Source of the DNA: Diadophis punctatus similis
Lineage: Eukaryota; Chordata; Lepidosauria; Squamata; Dipsadidae
Length of the DNA: 64,000 bases
Assembly (NCBI GenBank): GCA_023053685.1
Contig: JALIGW010000005.1
Coordinates: forward strand, 18,580,501 to 18,644,500
Direction of reading: 5' to 3'
The notes under the pieces are model-generated. The model had not been told where the DNA came from. It made no database searches and saw only the letters and a list, made by a program, of their open reading frames with translations. Of the stretch, positions 46,574 through 56,929 are shown piece after piece; the first letter of the stretch is position 1; each line of letters starts with the position of its first letter. Both the position numbers and the translations under genes were made by a program.

Positions 46574-46900
<327 letters not shown>

Positions 46901-48869
46901 TCTGCTTTCAGCTGCCACCATTCCATCTTACATGTCCACATGTAGCTTTGGCATGGCTGGACAGTTTGTGGTTCATAGGATCTTCATACTAAAGGTCATC
47001 TTAAATTGAGATAAAATTGTATCCAGAAACAAAACAATGTTTATACATTTAGTCCTGCAATATATATTCTACTATATTGCTTCCGGTTTCTAATAAAGCA
47101 ACTGTTCTCATTTTGCTGCATTTTAGTAAAACATATTGCAATATACAATAGGAGTTAAGGGTATCCCAACTATAGACACTTTTCAATAAGCAAGATGTTT
47201 GTAACCATCACAGTGCAGAATGTCATTGTTTCATTGCAAGATAAAATGCTTTCTCGGAAAAGTTTTTTCCTTTTGGCAGGTTTTCAAGATAAGAATAGAG
47301 ATCCAACAGAAAACCATGTGGATCAAAGGAAGAGCATTAATTCTATATTTTGCTCTGAAAAGTCTGTAGAGGTTAAAATATTGATTTTTAACAGGAAAAG
47401 CACAGTTTAAGTCTATCTTCAGCGATAGAAGCTCAGCCACTTTGGATCCGTGACTCACTCTTTAAAAAACACATATTTTTTGTGCATCTTCATGTATGCT
47501 TCTAAACTATTTAACTATCTGGAAACATAGTTCTCATCAGTTTATTGAAACTGTCATTCAAACTGGAAATAGAAAATCCTATTAGAGTGGAGAAAATGTT
47601 AATCTGCATTTACTGCCCTGTCTGTTGTAGTGCTGTGTGGATTGGGCCAAGAGTTCCTCAAAAGAATCTTAAACTCATCATGCTTGGCAATGTCCATATT
47701 TTCCATTATGAATCCCACTGCATAATGGTGAGAAGTCATGGCAACATACATACAGATTGCCTTTTCTGGAGACCTTTCTAGATTTCCTCTGCCCTCTGAA
47801 AGCAGAAGGACTTTAAGGAAGTTTCACAATTTAAGTCTCAATAATGCTATATAGCCTGCAAGTTGCCAATCTGTTCATGATTCAAAATAGCTTCTTTCTA
47901 CTCAGAGCACAAATGTTGTGCTCTGATGGGATGTGTTGATGGGAATTGCTTTGCAAATATTTCTTCTAGGAAAAAGTCTGCCGAAAACGTGGAATGACTG
48001 CAAGGCTGAATTTCTGTAGAGCTTCCTTCTGCATCCAGTCCATTCAACATCCATATTTATTCCACGAGATGTACATAGAACAAAGCTTTGGCCTCACTTA
48101 GGAGTTGCTTCAAATTTGTAGTATTAGTGTTGAACATTTTCAAATTATAGCATCCAGCTAGACACCATGCACCAATCTTTTTTTAAAATTTCTTTAAATA
48201 TTCCTTTTCTGTGAAAACTAACAAATAGAATTTCATTAGAGCAGAAGATAGTAGAATTTCTGTTGTACAAAGATAATTTTCTATATCCAAATTTATTATT
48301 TTTCATTTAATATACATTTGAATGCTGTCTGTATATCAATACAATTTTGCTCTGTTTGAAAGATTGAATTATCTAAATATGCCAGGCAAAGTACTTAAGC
48401 AAGTCAGGTCATGACTTTGCTTCTAAACAATGCACTACATATCGTAGCTATAATTATTTTGGGAATATAAAATCTGTTTGTGTCTTTTAGTTCACCTTGC
48501 CATCTAATCTGTCAGAAAATGTTTGTTTTATGATGCAAATAATGTATATTATTATCTGTAAATGCAAATACTGTAATCATATACACTATGAAAAGGAACA
48601 GAATTTAAAACATGTTTTCAGGAACTACGAGGCAGGTACATTCAAGATGCCCCCAATACATTAATTTAATTTTATAGGTTATTTTGTGGCTTTCTATAGT
48701 TAATAATTGCAGTGTTTGCAACAAAGCCAGCCTGCAATACCGATTTTTTTAAGATATGGATAGGTCCATCATCATGGGGAATGTTGTGTTAAGTTTGCAG
48801 CCTCCACTGTCATCACAGCTCCTATGAAAAATGTAATCAAGATAACATAAAATTTTAATATTGCTTTAT
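46901..48869. other. No identifiable feature
   Basis: Two kilobases of AT-rich, repeat-poor sequence with no coding motif. Confidence 0.35.
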
Positions 48870-49790
48870 AATGCTTTGGTAAGGCCACACTTGGAATACT
48901 GCATCCAGTGTTGGTTGCCACAATATACAAAATAGATAGATAGAATTCTTTATTGGCCAAGTGTGATTTGACACACAAGGAATTTGTCTTGGTGCATATG
49001 CTCTCAGTGTACATAAAAAAAGATACATTCATCAGAAATCATAAGTTACAACACTTAATGATAGTCATAGGGTATAAATAAGCAATCAAATCACATTAGG
49101 AAACAGTCAATATAAATCGTAAGGATACAAACAACAAAGTTACAGTCATGCAGTCATAAGTGGGAGGAGATGGGTGATGGGAACAATGAGAAGATTAATA
49201 GTAGTGCAGACTTAGTAAATAGTTTGACAGTGTTGAGGGAATTATTTGTTTAGCAGAGTGATGGCGTTCAGGAAAAAACTGTTCTTGTGTCTAGTTGTTC
49301 TGGTGTGAAGTGTGTGTCTAGTTGTTCTGGTGTGTAGTGCTCTATAGCGTCGTTTTGAGGGTGGAGTTGAAACAGTTTATGTCCAGGATGTGAGGTGTCT
49401 GTAAATATTTTCACAGCCCTCTTTTTGACTTGTGCAGTATACAGGTCCTTAATGGAAGGCAGCTTTGTAGTAATTGTTTTTTCTGCAGTTCTAATTATCC
49501 TCTGAAGTCTGTGTCTGTCTTGTTGGGTTGGAAACTAACTAAGGACAGAAGCAACCTAGAACGAAGGAGAAATTTCCTGACAGTTAGAACAATTAATCAA
49601 TGGAACAACTTACCTCCAGAAATTGTGGGTGCTGCAACACAGGATGTTTTTAAGAAGCGCCTGGACAACTGTTTGTCTGAAATGATACCGAGTTTCCTGC
49701 TTGAGCAGGGGGTTGGATTAAAAGACCTTCAAGGTCCCTTCCAATTCTGTCATTCTGTTATTCTGTATACATTAAAAAGCATCAAATCAG
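48870..49790 (+). mobile_element. CR1 LINE 3' part, split by an inverted L3-like LINE
   Basis: The left piece (48870-48930) reads ALVRPHLEYCIQCWLPQY, the typical CR1 RT C-terminal motif. The right piece (49528-49790) reads GWKLTKDRSNLERRRNFLTV, then QWNNLPPEIVGAA, then the CR1 3' UTR GGGGGTTGGATTAAAAGACC and a TTCTGT short-repeat terminus. Roughly 250-300 bp of CR1 normally lying between these motifs is absent. Confidence 0.75.
48931..49527 (-). mobile_element. L3/CR1-like LINE 3' end inserted in CR1
   Basis: Minus-strand terminus TTGGCCAATAAAGAATTC with an ATAGATAGAT-like tail at the left. Upstream on the minus strand is the 3' UTR, then decayed coding sequence including a segment equivalent to NAITLLNK near 49270. 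It carries a tandem 32-38 bp repeat, TGTGTCTAGTTGTTCTGGTGTG, at about 49288-49340. It is the longest copy of this family in the window. Confidence 0.75.
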
Positions 49791-50852
49791 TCTGGTTACA
49801 ATATCATGTGTCTATTTCAACAAACATGAAATTGAGAGTGAATGACAACTGGTAAGAATCCTTCCCATCCCCTCCCTTTCAGCTTGGGGTAAAAGTCCTG
49901 ATTTATTATTTCTTTTATAATATAGTTTCCTGTGAGATCCAGGAATTGCATTTGATGTGCTGTTTACAGATCAGGAACACACACCCTGATACATAGGAAT
50001 GGCAGTCTTATGATCTTTGTTGCAGCTATTTTCAGTTTACACTCATGATTATGTGAATACATTTTTGAATACAAATTAGCCAGGTGGATGGCCTTTTATA
50101 AGTGGTTTTTTTTCCCAAAGCAAAGAATATTATTTATTATTATTTATTATTCATTCATTAGCATTATATCCTATCTTTCTTAAAGAGGACAAGATGGCAA
50201 ATATGATAAGGTTGTGCCAAGCTTCAAAAGAATGCTTCAATTTTACAAAGTTTTAATTAAATCATCCCATTATGGCAGATTTGCAAATCAAAGTGGGGAC
50301 TGGCATTCAGGCAGGGAATTGAATCAGTGGCTATGAAACACAATTGACTCAATTGCTTTTCTTCTGCTTCTGAGATTATTACTGGTAATAGAAAATGTAT
50401 ATTAGAGATGATATATAATGTCACATGGATATATGAAGAAAACAGAGACGGTTTTAATGTGGCAATAGGTTCTCTGATTGACACGAGTAACCAGCCAATG
50501 AGTTTTACCACCTCATTAAGCTAGCCAATTCTTTCGGATAACTTGGTTAACCTTCTTTTGGGATTCATTCACTTTCTCAGCGTTCAGCATTTGTAATGTG
50601 GTGAGCACAAGCCTTAACTTCTCTCTCTCTCATATTAATGGCATGTTTCACTTCTGGCCTGATTCTGTCATTACATTTGGGAGTTCAACACAGCTTCCAG
50701 CACTCTGTGCATAGCCTTAAGGCTGATCAGTCCAGTAAGCATTCTTGGGTCAACGTAGTACATACTTTTGAATCAGTCTGAACTTTTAAATTCTACATGA
50801 GAGCAGAAGGTTCAAGATTTTCAAGAATGAGTAAAAAAACACCTGGCTAACA
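49791..50852. other. No identifiable feature
   Basis: No recognised repeat or coding sequence. A short TTATTATTATTTA run lies at about 50130. Confidence 0.35.
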
Positions 50853-51342
50853 TACCGTATTTTTCGGAGTGTAAGATGCACCTTTCCCCCCCTAAAAGAG
50901 GCTGAAAATTTGGGTGTGTCTTATACTCCAAATGTAGCTTTTCCGAAACTTTTTTCCCAGCCCTAACGAGGTGCTAACGATCTTCCCGGCTCTTCCCGGC
51001 TTGCAGGCTTGTTTTCATTCCTACTCCCTCTGAAAAAGGTTTTTTCAGCCCTAACAGGTGCTAACGATCTTCCCGGCTTACAGCATTTTTTCATTGCTAC
51101 TTCCTCCGAATAAGATTTTTTGCAGCCATAAGTCTTTGCAGGCTTGTTTTCATTGCTACTCCCTCCAAAGAAGATTTTTTTCAGCTTAACCAGGGGATAA
51201 AACAATGTGCTGAAGCTGACCAGACTAAGGACGCTAGCCAGATGAATACCTAGTAGGTAGATTTCCCCCCCCCCATTTTCTTCCCCCAAAACTAAGGTGC
51301 GTCTTAAACTCCGGTGTGTCTTATACTCCAAAAAATACGGTA
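50853..51342. mobile_element. TA-flanked MITE, CCGTATTTTTCGGAGTGTAAG family, 486 bp
   Basis: Element 50855-51340 with ends CCGTATTTTTCGGAGTGTAA and TTATACTCCAAAAAATACGG; TA on both sides. The interior has several variants of CTAACGATCTTCCCGGCT and TTTTCATTGCTACTYCCTCC in tandem (about 50965-51170). The right subterminal region is shared with 27545-27640. Confidence 0.85.
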
Positions 51343-51669
51343 GGTACTTAAAGTCAGCTGTTAAGAATCAAGGTTCCAAGGTGATCAAGGCCATTTTTGC
51401 CATGCTGGACTCTCTCTTTGTGATCGCCCTTTCTCAGTGGTTTTGTTTCTCATAGGATTAGCCTATTCTTGCTGTCTCTAATAACTAAACAACAGTGATC
51501 GTGAATAACAATAGTGAATAACAACCATGACATTTGCAGTATCCAATCTAGGTCGATAACCAAGACCAGAAGTTTAATCTTCCGAGCTTTCAGACTCATG
51601 CTGAAGTCCATCCTCAGGGAACTTCTCCCTCATCAGATTGTATGAAAGACATTTTGGTGAGAGAAATGG
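51343..51669. other. No identifiable feature
   Basis: Contains two near copies of GTGAATAACAAYCATGAC (also at about 52120), otherwise unique. Confidence 0.35.
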
Positions 51670-51995
51670 GCTCCAGCCAGGGGTGAAATCCTCCCGGTTC
51701 GCTCTTACCTGTCGGTCGCCGCAGAGCCGATGGAGCTGGTGGCGGTCGCGGCACGGGGCTGCCCCCGCCCGCTTCCCCCGCCTGCCTGGATGCCGCCATT
51801 TGAGTTCTTTTGCCCTCTGCACATGCAGAACGCTTTGCGCATGAGCAGAGGGCAAAAGAACTCAAATGGCAGCGTCCAGGCGGGCGGGGGAAACGGGCAG
51901 GGGCAGCCCCGCCCCACGAATGCAACCAGCTCCATCGGCTCTGCGACAACTGACAGGTAAGAGCGAACCAGGAGGATTTCACCTCTGGCTCCAGC
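51670..51995. mobile_element. Palindromic hAT-type MITE, CAGGGGTGAAATCCTCC, 310 bp
   Basis: Element 51678-51987 with identical GCTCCAGC flanks at 51670-51677 and 51988-51995. The two halves are near-perfect complements over almost the whole length, so it is one large GC-rich imperfect hairpin. Its centre is AACGCTTTGCGCATGAGCAG. Open frames on both strands mirror each other because of this symmetry and are not genes. Confidence 0.9.
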
Positions 51996-52215
51996 ACAAG
52001 TCCAAAAGCTCAGAAGACTAAACCTCTAGTCCCAGCGATCGACCCAGAGTGGATCCTGCAACATTATCCTGGGACATGTATATTTGCCTTCAACCATGGC
52101 AGTGTTTGTTGAATAACAAAAGTGAATAACAACCATGACTTTAATGATGAGGCTGTCTTTACAGAGTTGCCAAGCTTCCAATCAGTTACACTAACTCTGC
52201 TCTATTAAACCCAGT

Positions 52216-52216
<1 letters not shown>

Positions 52217-52264
<48 letters not shown>
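52217..52264 (+). repeat. (GT)n microsatellite, 24 units
   Basis: Perfect dinucleotide repeat. Confidence 0.95.
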
Positions 52265-52267
<3 letters not shown>

Positions 52268-52339
52268 GAGTCTGTTGAGACTATTTCGACAAGTCCCTGC
52301 AATTTTCATAGCAAGATTTTTGGAAGTCAATCGATCAGA

Positions 52340-52870
52340 ATATAGTTCTAAGGGACCTTGGAGGTCTTCTAGTCCAACCCACAGCTTAAACAGGAGACCC
52401 TATACCATTTCAGGCAAGTGGCTATCTAGTCTCTTCTTTAAAATCTCCAAAGGTGAAGCACCCACAACTTCTGAAGGTAAGCTGTTCCACTGGTCAATTG
52501 TTCTCACTGCTAGGAAGTTTCTCCTTAATTCCAGGTTGCTTCTCTCCTTGATTAGTTTCCATTCATTGTTTCTTTTCCTACCCTCTGGTGCTTTGTAAAA
52601 TAAGTTGACTCCCTCTTCTTTGTGTCAGCCACCCAATTATCAGAATACTGCTGTAATGTCATCCTTAGTCCTCCTTTTCTCTAGACCAGGCTGTCAAACT
52701 CCTGGCCCACAGGCCGGATGCGTCACACGCTGGCCACGCCCAACTGGTTTAGTGAAGGGGGGAAAGTCCTGATATGTCACATGATGCCGCCGTGATGATG
52801 TGAGTTTGACAGCCCTGCTCTAGACTATCCATACCCAATTCTTGCAACAATTTTTCATATATTTTAGTCA
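52340..52870 (-). mobile_element. CR1 LINE 3' part, inverted, interrupted by a MITE
   Basis: Complement of the CR1 end: CTTGGAGGTCTTCTAGTCCA, GGTGAAGCACCCACAACTTC, CCACTGGTCAATTGTTCTCA. It is interrupted at 52687-52817 by a 131-bp MITE with an 8-bp duplication. CR1 then resumes with CTATCCATACCCAATTCTTG until about 52870. Confidence 0.85.
52679..52825. mobile_element. hAT-type MITE, CAGGGGTGTCAAACT family, inside CR1
   Basis: Element 52687-52817 with ends CAGGCTGTCAAACTCCTGGC and GTGAGTTTGACAGCCCTG. Identical CTCTAGAC flanks lie at 52679-52686 and 52818-52825. Confidence 0.9.
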
Positions 52871-52875
52871 TATAC

Positions 52876-52880
<5 letters not shown>

Positions 52881-52906
<26 letters not shown>
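52881..52906 (+). repeat. (GT)n microsatellite, 13 units
   Basis: Perfect dinucleotide repeat at the edge of a SINE tail. Confidence 0.9.
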
Positions 52907-53262
52907 AGCATTTTTTGCTGATAAATGAAAATAAAGGGAGACTATTATAGATCTATTTCGGGCTATTTAGCTCTCGTCAGATAGCCATACCCTTACTGGG
53001 ATTTGAACCTGGACCGCCTGCCTTGTAAGGCAGCAGCTTAGCCACTAGCCACAGGCTCTATTTCCTATCAGCTCTTCACCAGGAAAGGGTTATATATGTT
53101 TTTCTGTCGTATTATCCTGGTGTACCCAAATATGGGAGAAAGCATCACAGCTTTCATTTTGCCTTTCGGCCCCTCTCTGGGACCATCCAGGCAGTTTCTA
53201 TAGCCGACACACTATTTTCTATATGTGTAGAATTTTTTGCTGATAAATGAAAATAAATAAAT
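52907..53262 (-). mobile_element. tRNA-derived SINE with repeated tail, inverted
   Basis: The minus strand has a strong tRNA-like head at 53068-52995: GTGGCTAGTGGCTAAGCTGC (A-box region) and GGTCCAGGTTCAAATCCCAG (B box GGTTCAAATCC). The body leads to a TTTTCATTTATCAGCAAAAA end at about 52909-52935. The same terminal 28-30 bases recur at 53228-53256, upstream of the tRNA head, followed by AAATAAATAAATATAT. This suggests a dimer or two units in tandem. Confidence 0.6.
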
Positions 53263-53299
53263 ATATATATATATAAGTGATTTGCCATTTTCTTCCTTC

Positions 53300-53407
53300 T
53301 AGGACTGAGAAAGAATAATTAACTCAAGATCCTCCAGCTGGTTTTGGACTAGAATTCAGGGTCTCCCCATTTCTAGCCTGGTGCCTTAACCATTATGCCA
53401 AACTGGG
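53300..53407 (-). mobile_element. tRNA-SINE head, inverted fragment
   Basis: On the minus strand it reads TTTGGCATAATGGTTAAGGC (A box) and a worn GACCCTGAATTCTAGTCC B-box region, with the core after it. It resembles the MIR-like SINE at 32447-32670. Confidence 0.5.
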
Positions 53408-53481
53408 TCTCTTAAACCCGGTGATTACAGATAGCAAAATCACTCTCCATAAGAGCAAACAATGATAATTCTTCAGTATTA

Positions 53482-53589
53482 TTGTCCCAAAGGTGCTTTT
53501 TTTTTTCAAAAGGCAACTGGAATTTCTGGATCCAGAAAGTCCAGTTGCCTCTTGAAATAAAATAAAATAAAAAAGCATCTTTGGGACAA
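53482..53589. mobile_element. Foldback repeat, TTGTCCCAAAGGTGC family, short
   Basis: TTGTCCCAAAGGTGCTTTTT and CAAAAGGCAACTGGA on the left. GTCCAGTTGCCTCTTGAAAT and AAAAAGCATCTTTGGGACAA lie on the right as complement. The centre has TTTCTGGATCCAGAAA, itself palindromic. This copy lacks the TTTTGCTTCTCATCC loop of its relatives. Confidence 0.75.
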
Positions 53590-53984
53590 CCATGACCTGG
53601 ATGACAGAGAACCTCCATAGACCTTCAGTATCATTCCATGCCTGGCATCTCAGAAAAGCAAATGGAAAAATGAAGAGTGTACTTTTTAAACAATTGTGGA
53701 AGTTTTTTTTTTTAAGTTAATGGGACAGTTTCTTCATTGATTTAGTATATTTTTTCTCTTTGCTGGACTATCTGTGGGCTGTTGTATGCTTGCTATATTA
53801 ATTATTATAATAAATCATTCCTATACTGAAGACATGCATTGTTAAAGAAGCCTAATTAATTAGATTATTGTATGACTGAAAGTAAAGCAGTATGCCTACA
53901 AACTTATCACAAACCCATAATTAAATGTCTTTCTTGTGGATTATTATTTTGGATGCAGGGTATACTTGCATTCTGACAAAAATG
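53590..53984. other. No identifiable feature
   Basis: AT-rich sequence, nothing recognised. Confidence 0.35.
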
Positions 53985-54290
53985 CAACACATTGAATTGT
54001 GTCCGGAGACCAATAGGCAGCCAGTGCAGCTTGCATAGTATGGGTGTAGTGTGGGTGAATCTAGATGCACCCACAACAGCTTGTGCTGCTGCATTCTGGA
54101 CTAACTTAAGTCTCCAAACACTCTTTAAGGGTAGCCCCATGTAGAGCGCATTGCAACAATCAAGACATGAGGTGATAAGGGCATGAGCAACCGTGAGCAG
54201 AGCCTGTTGATTGAGATAGAGTCGCAATTGGTGCACCAGGCGGACCTGTGCAAAGGTCCCCCTAGCTTTTCTGAAATTCTCCACCATAAT
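53985..54290 (-). mobile_element. L2-type LINE RT C-terminal fragment, inverted
   Basis: The minus-strand frame reads LVHQLRLYLNQQALLTVAHA, LDCCNALYMGLPLKSVWRL and LHWLPIGLRTQFNVL. This matches the thumb region encoded at 24745-25000. Both ends are missing, including the 3' tail. Confidence 0.85.
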
Positions 54291-55261
54291 TTATGGGTAG
54301 GACAAGCAGGTGGATGACATCCCCGAATTCTTGCAAGATAATAAGAAACTGTCCAATGATAGTTGGACAGTTGGCAGTGAAATTTTATTTTAAACCATCA
54401 TTAATGAAGCTACTGAAAAACATTCCTTATGATGCCTAGATCTTCCTTTCTGTTCACTGTTCTTTTAACTCAACCTTTCTATTTTCACTGCTCAACTTAG
54501 TGCCATGATACCTGCAAAATACACATAATCCATTAAGTATACCATAATACCATTGTTTGTATTCTCTGCTTATTTCTTTGGTAAACTCTTCAGTGATCAC
54601 CATTATTTTTCTACTACCAGATCTAGATGCATAGGTGATATCTATCAGTAGCCTACTGTAAATAAATGACTCTTCATTCCTTCCCACAGTTGGTGGCCTA
54701 CAGAGAATGTACGGCAATCAATGAAGTATAATTTGTTCCTAACACCTGAGAAAACGTAATAATGATATAGAGTAATTTGGTTAACACTCTAACACTCTTT
54801 GCTATGTTTTTCTGTTTCCTGCTGAAGAAATAACTGATCACTATAATACATTTATGCTAGATGGTTGAAATTATTTTAGAGTCTGGATAGCAGTGCCAAT
54901 GTTCTAGGTCTTTAAAATTAATAAAATTTATATGTCTACACTAAAGAAAATAGTGTAGTTAATTGTTTATTGATTAGGCTAATAACCATGTCAAATAAAA
55001 GAGATCAAATGATCTTCTATTTGCTCATATTGCATTGAGAACCATGAGTAATTGTACAGTGTGGAAAGCCTTTGAGATGCTAATGACTTAATCTAGAAGA
55101 ATGAACAGGAAGAAGAGGCCGAACCAATTATTTCCTTTAGTGCAATATGTCAGTCAAGGACAAGAATGATTATGCCCTTTCAAGGTAATCATGAACCTTG
55201 AGTCATTCCTTCTAACAGCAACTTTGGTCTAATGCAGATTCTAATCACTGGCAGAATGTTT
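54291..55261. other. No identifiable feature
   Basis: About 1 kb of AT-rich unique DNA. The minus-strand frame at 54454-54717 has no recognisable motif. Confidence 0.35.
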
Positions 55262-55941
55262 GCCTAGGGCAGTGCTTCTCAATTATTTTGTGTTACGGAC
55301 CCCCTAGGAAGAAGTAAACATTTCGCGCCATCCAATTCTCCGATCTGGGCCCCAATGGAATTTTAGTATTAATATTTATTATTTTACTTATTATAAGCTG
55401 CAAGCAAACTATTGGCTGGGGAAGGCTGCTCTACCCACTTACCTGGGAGTAAGTCACACTGAACTCAGTGGAGCCTGTTTTCGGTTAGGCAGGCATAGGC
55501 TACCATGGTTAGGGCCCTCTTTTAACACAGGGCCAGGCCAGCTTAATCAAGCCGATGTTTTGTGGTCGCTGGCCTGGCCCATAAGCGCCGCCTCTGCCAG
55601 GCACTCACAGTGAATGGTGTGGAAGGAAGCTTTAGGGTGCCGTTCAAAGCTTTCGCCCAGCTGCAGAGGATGCCCCTCCTTGTCCAGCAGCAGGTTCACC
55701 ACACTGTTCATCGCTACCGCGGTGCCTGCCGAGAACAACAAGAACCCATGCAGCCACTCCGCCCCACCTGGCCGCCTTCTCTTCCGGGCTCGGAGCAGCA
55801 TGCAACTGGGAAAACACTCCCCATCTGGGGGAATCGATCGAGAGGGACCACACATATTCCCTGGAGTCACACGTGCCCCTTGGCATTGCTCTGCCCCCCC
55901 CGGGGGCCCTGCCCCACTATTTGAGAAACACTGGCCTAGGG
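55262..55941. mobile_element. hAT-type MITE, CAGTGCTTCTCAATTA..., 664 bp
   Basis: Element 55270-55933. The left end is CAGTGCTTCTCAATTATTTT and the right end is ACTATTTGAGAAACACTG, an imperfect complement. Flanks GCCTAGGG at 55262-55269 and 55934-55941 are identical. The GC-rich interior yields overlapping open frames on both strands, none with a motif. Confidence 0.85.
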
Positions 55942-56929
55942 TAAGGTGACCAGACGTCCCGCTTTTGGCGGGACAGACCTGATTTAAAACAAATTGTCCC
56001 GCGTCCCGCGGCATTTCAGAAAAGTCCCGCTTTTTGAATTTGCCAAAAGCACCTCGCTCTTCTCCATCGGCAGCAACCCCAGCATGCTATGCGTCCACCC
56101 TCTAAAGGGCTCCGAGGGCAAGGCAGGCAGAAGAACAACATGGTACGGCCTGATGAAACCGGCCTGGCCGCGGAGCACATGACGCCCCGCCCCCCATCCC
56201 CCTGCAGCCATGGGTGCCATGGCTCCCTCCTACGCCTCCGTCCCAGTAGGCTCCGCGATCATCTGGCATGACGCTGGGTGAAGCAACACAGACACGGACA
56301 GCCACGCCCCGGGGAGGGTAGCCAGTGCCGGGACAAACCGCGGTGGTCTAGCGAGCCCTGAAGCAGGGTCCTACGGCAGCAAAGACGACTGTTTCCAGTC
56401 GTCCTAAAGGCCGGCAGCGCTATCCATTCTAGAGGCTGCAGATGTAATCAGGCTCCCTACGGACGAGCAGTTCGGGGCACTACTTGAAAGCTCGCCGGCA
56501 GACCTGCGGTCATCGGCACCACCTCCTTAAGCCGCGCTACAGCTGGGGCTTAATTGGCGTCTCATAGCCGCACTTCCGGGCTTTAGCAGACCAGCGGAAC
56601 CTGTCAGCTCACAACAGCGCCTTTTCAAATAGCACATCACTACACTTTAGATCCCTTCAGCCGGCCACAGGGGATGTCTCTTGAATAGCTGCCTCATCTC
56701 CACAGGCACCTATTAATCTCAGGTACCATTCTGCTATACGAACGGGAGGCGGGAGGCGAGGAAAGGCCTCCCGCCTCCCCCCCACCCACCTGGACGCCGA
56801 CATTTACGTTTTTGCCCTCTGCGCGTTCTGCGCATGCACAGAGGGCAAAACTCAAATGGTGGCGTCCAGGCGCCCCCCCCATCAATGGTGTCCCGCTTAA
56901 AAAAAAAATCTGGTCACCTTAGCCTAGGG
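55934..56929. mobile_element. hAT-type element, TAAGGTGACCAGA ends, 980 bp
   Basis: Element 55942-56921 with ends TAAGGTGACCAGACGTCCCG and TCTGGTCACCTTA. GCCTAGGG lies on both sides at 55934-55941 and 56922-56929; the left copy is shared with the neighbouring MITE. The subterminal part has repeated GTCCCGCTTTT. The interior at about 56160-56700 is GC- and CpG-rich and resembles nothing else in the window. At about 56740-56880 it carries a partial copy of the 51678 palindromic MITE core (GCCCTCTGCGCGTTCTGCGC). No transposase frame is present. Confidence 0.85.

Noticed and set aside
51574..51997. Mirrored ORFs with near-identical proteins on both strands
   Set aside because: The symmetry of the palindromic MITE explains the mirror image.
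53002..53068. Possible tRNA gene on the minus strand
   Set aside because: A and B boxes are present, but the cloverleaf is followed by a SINE body and tail, so it is a SINE head and not a functional tRNA.
55547..56305. GC-rich ORFs of 60-155 codons on both strands
   Set aside because: They lie inside two MITEs with defined target duplications, overlap each other in several frames, and show no domain.
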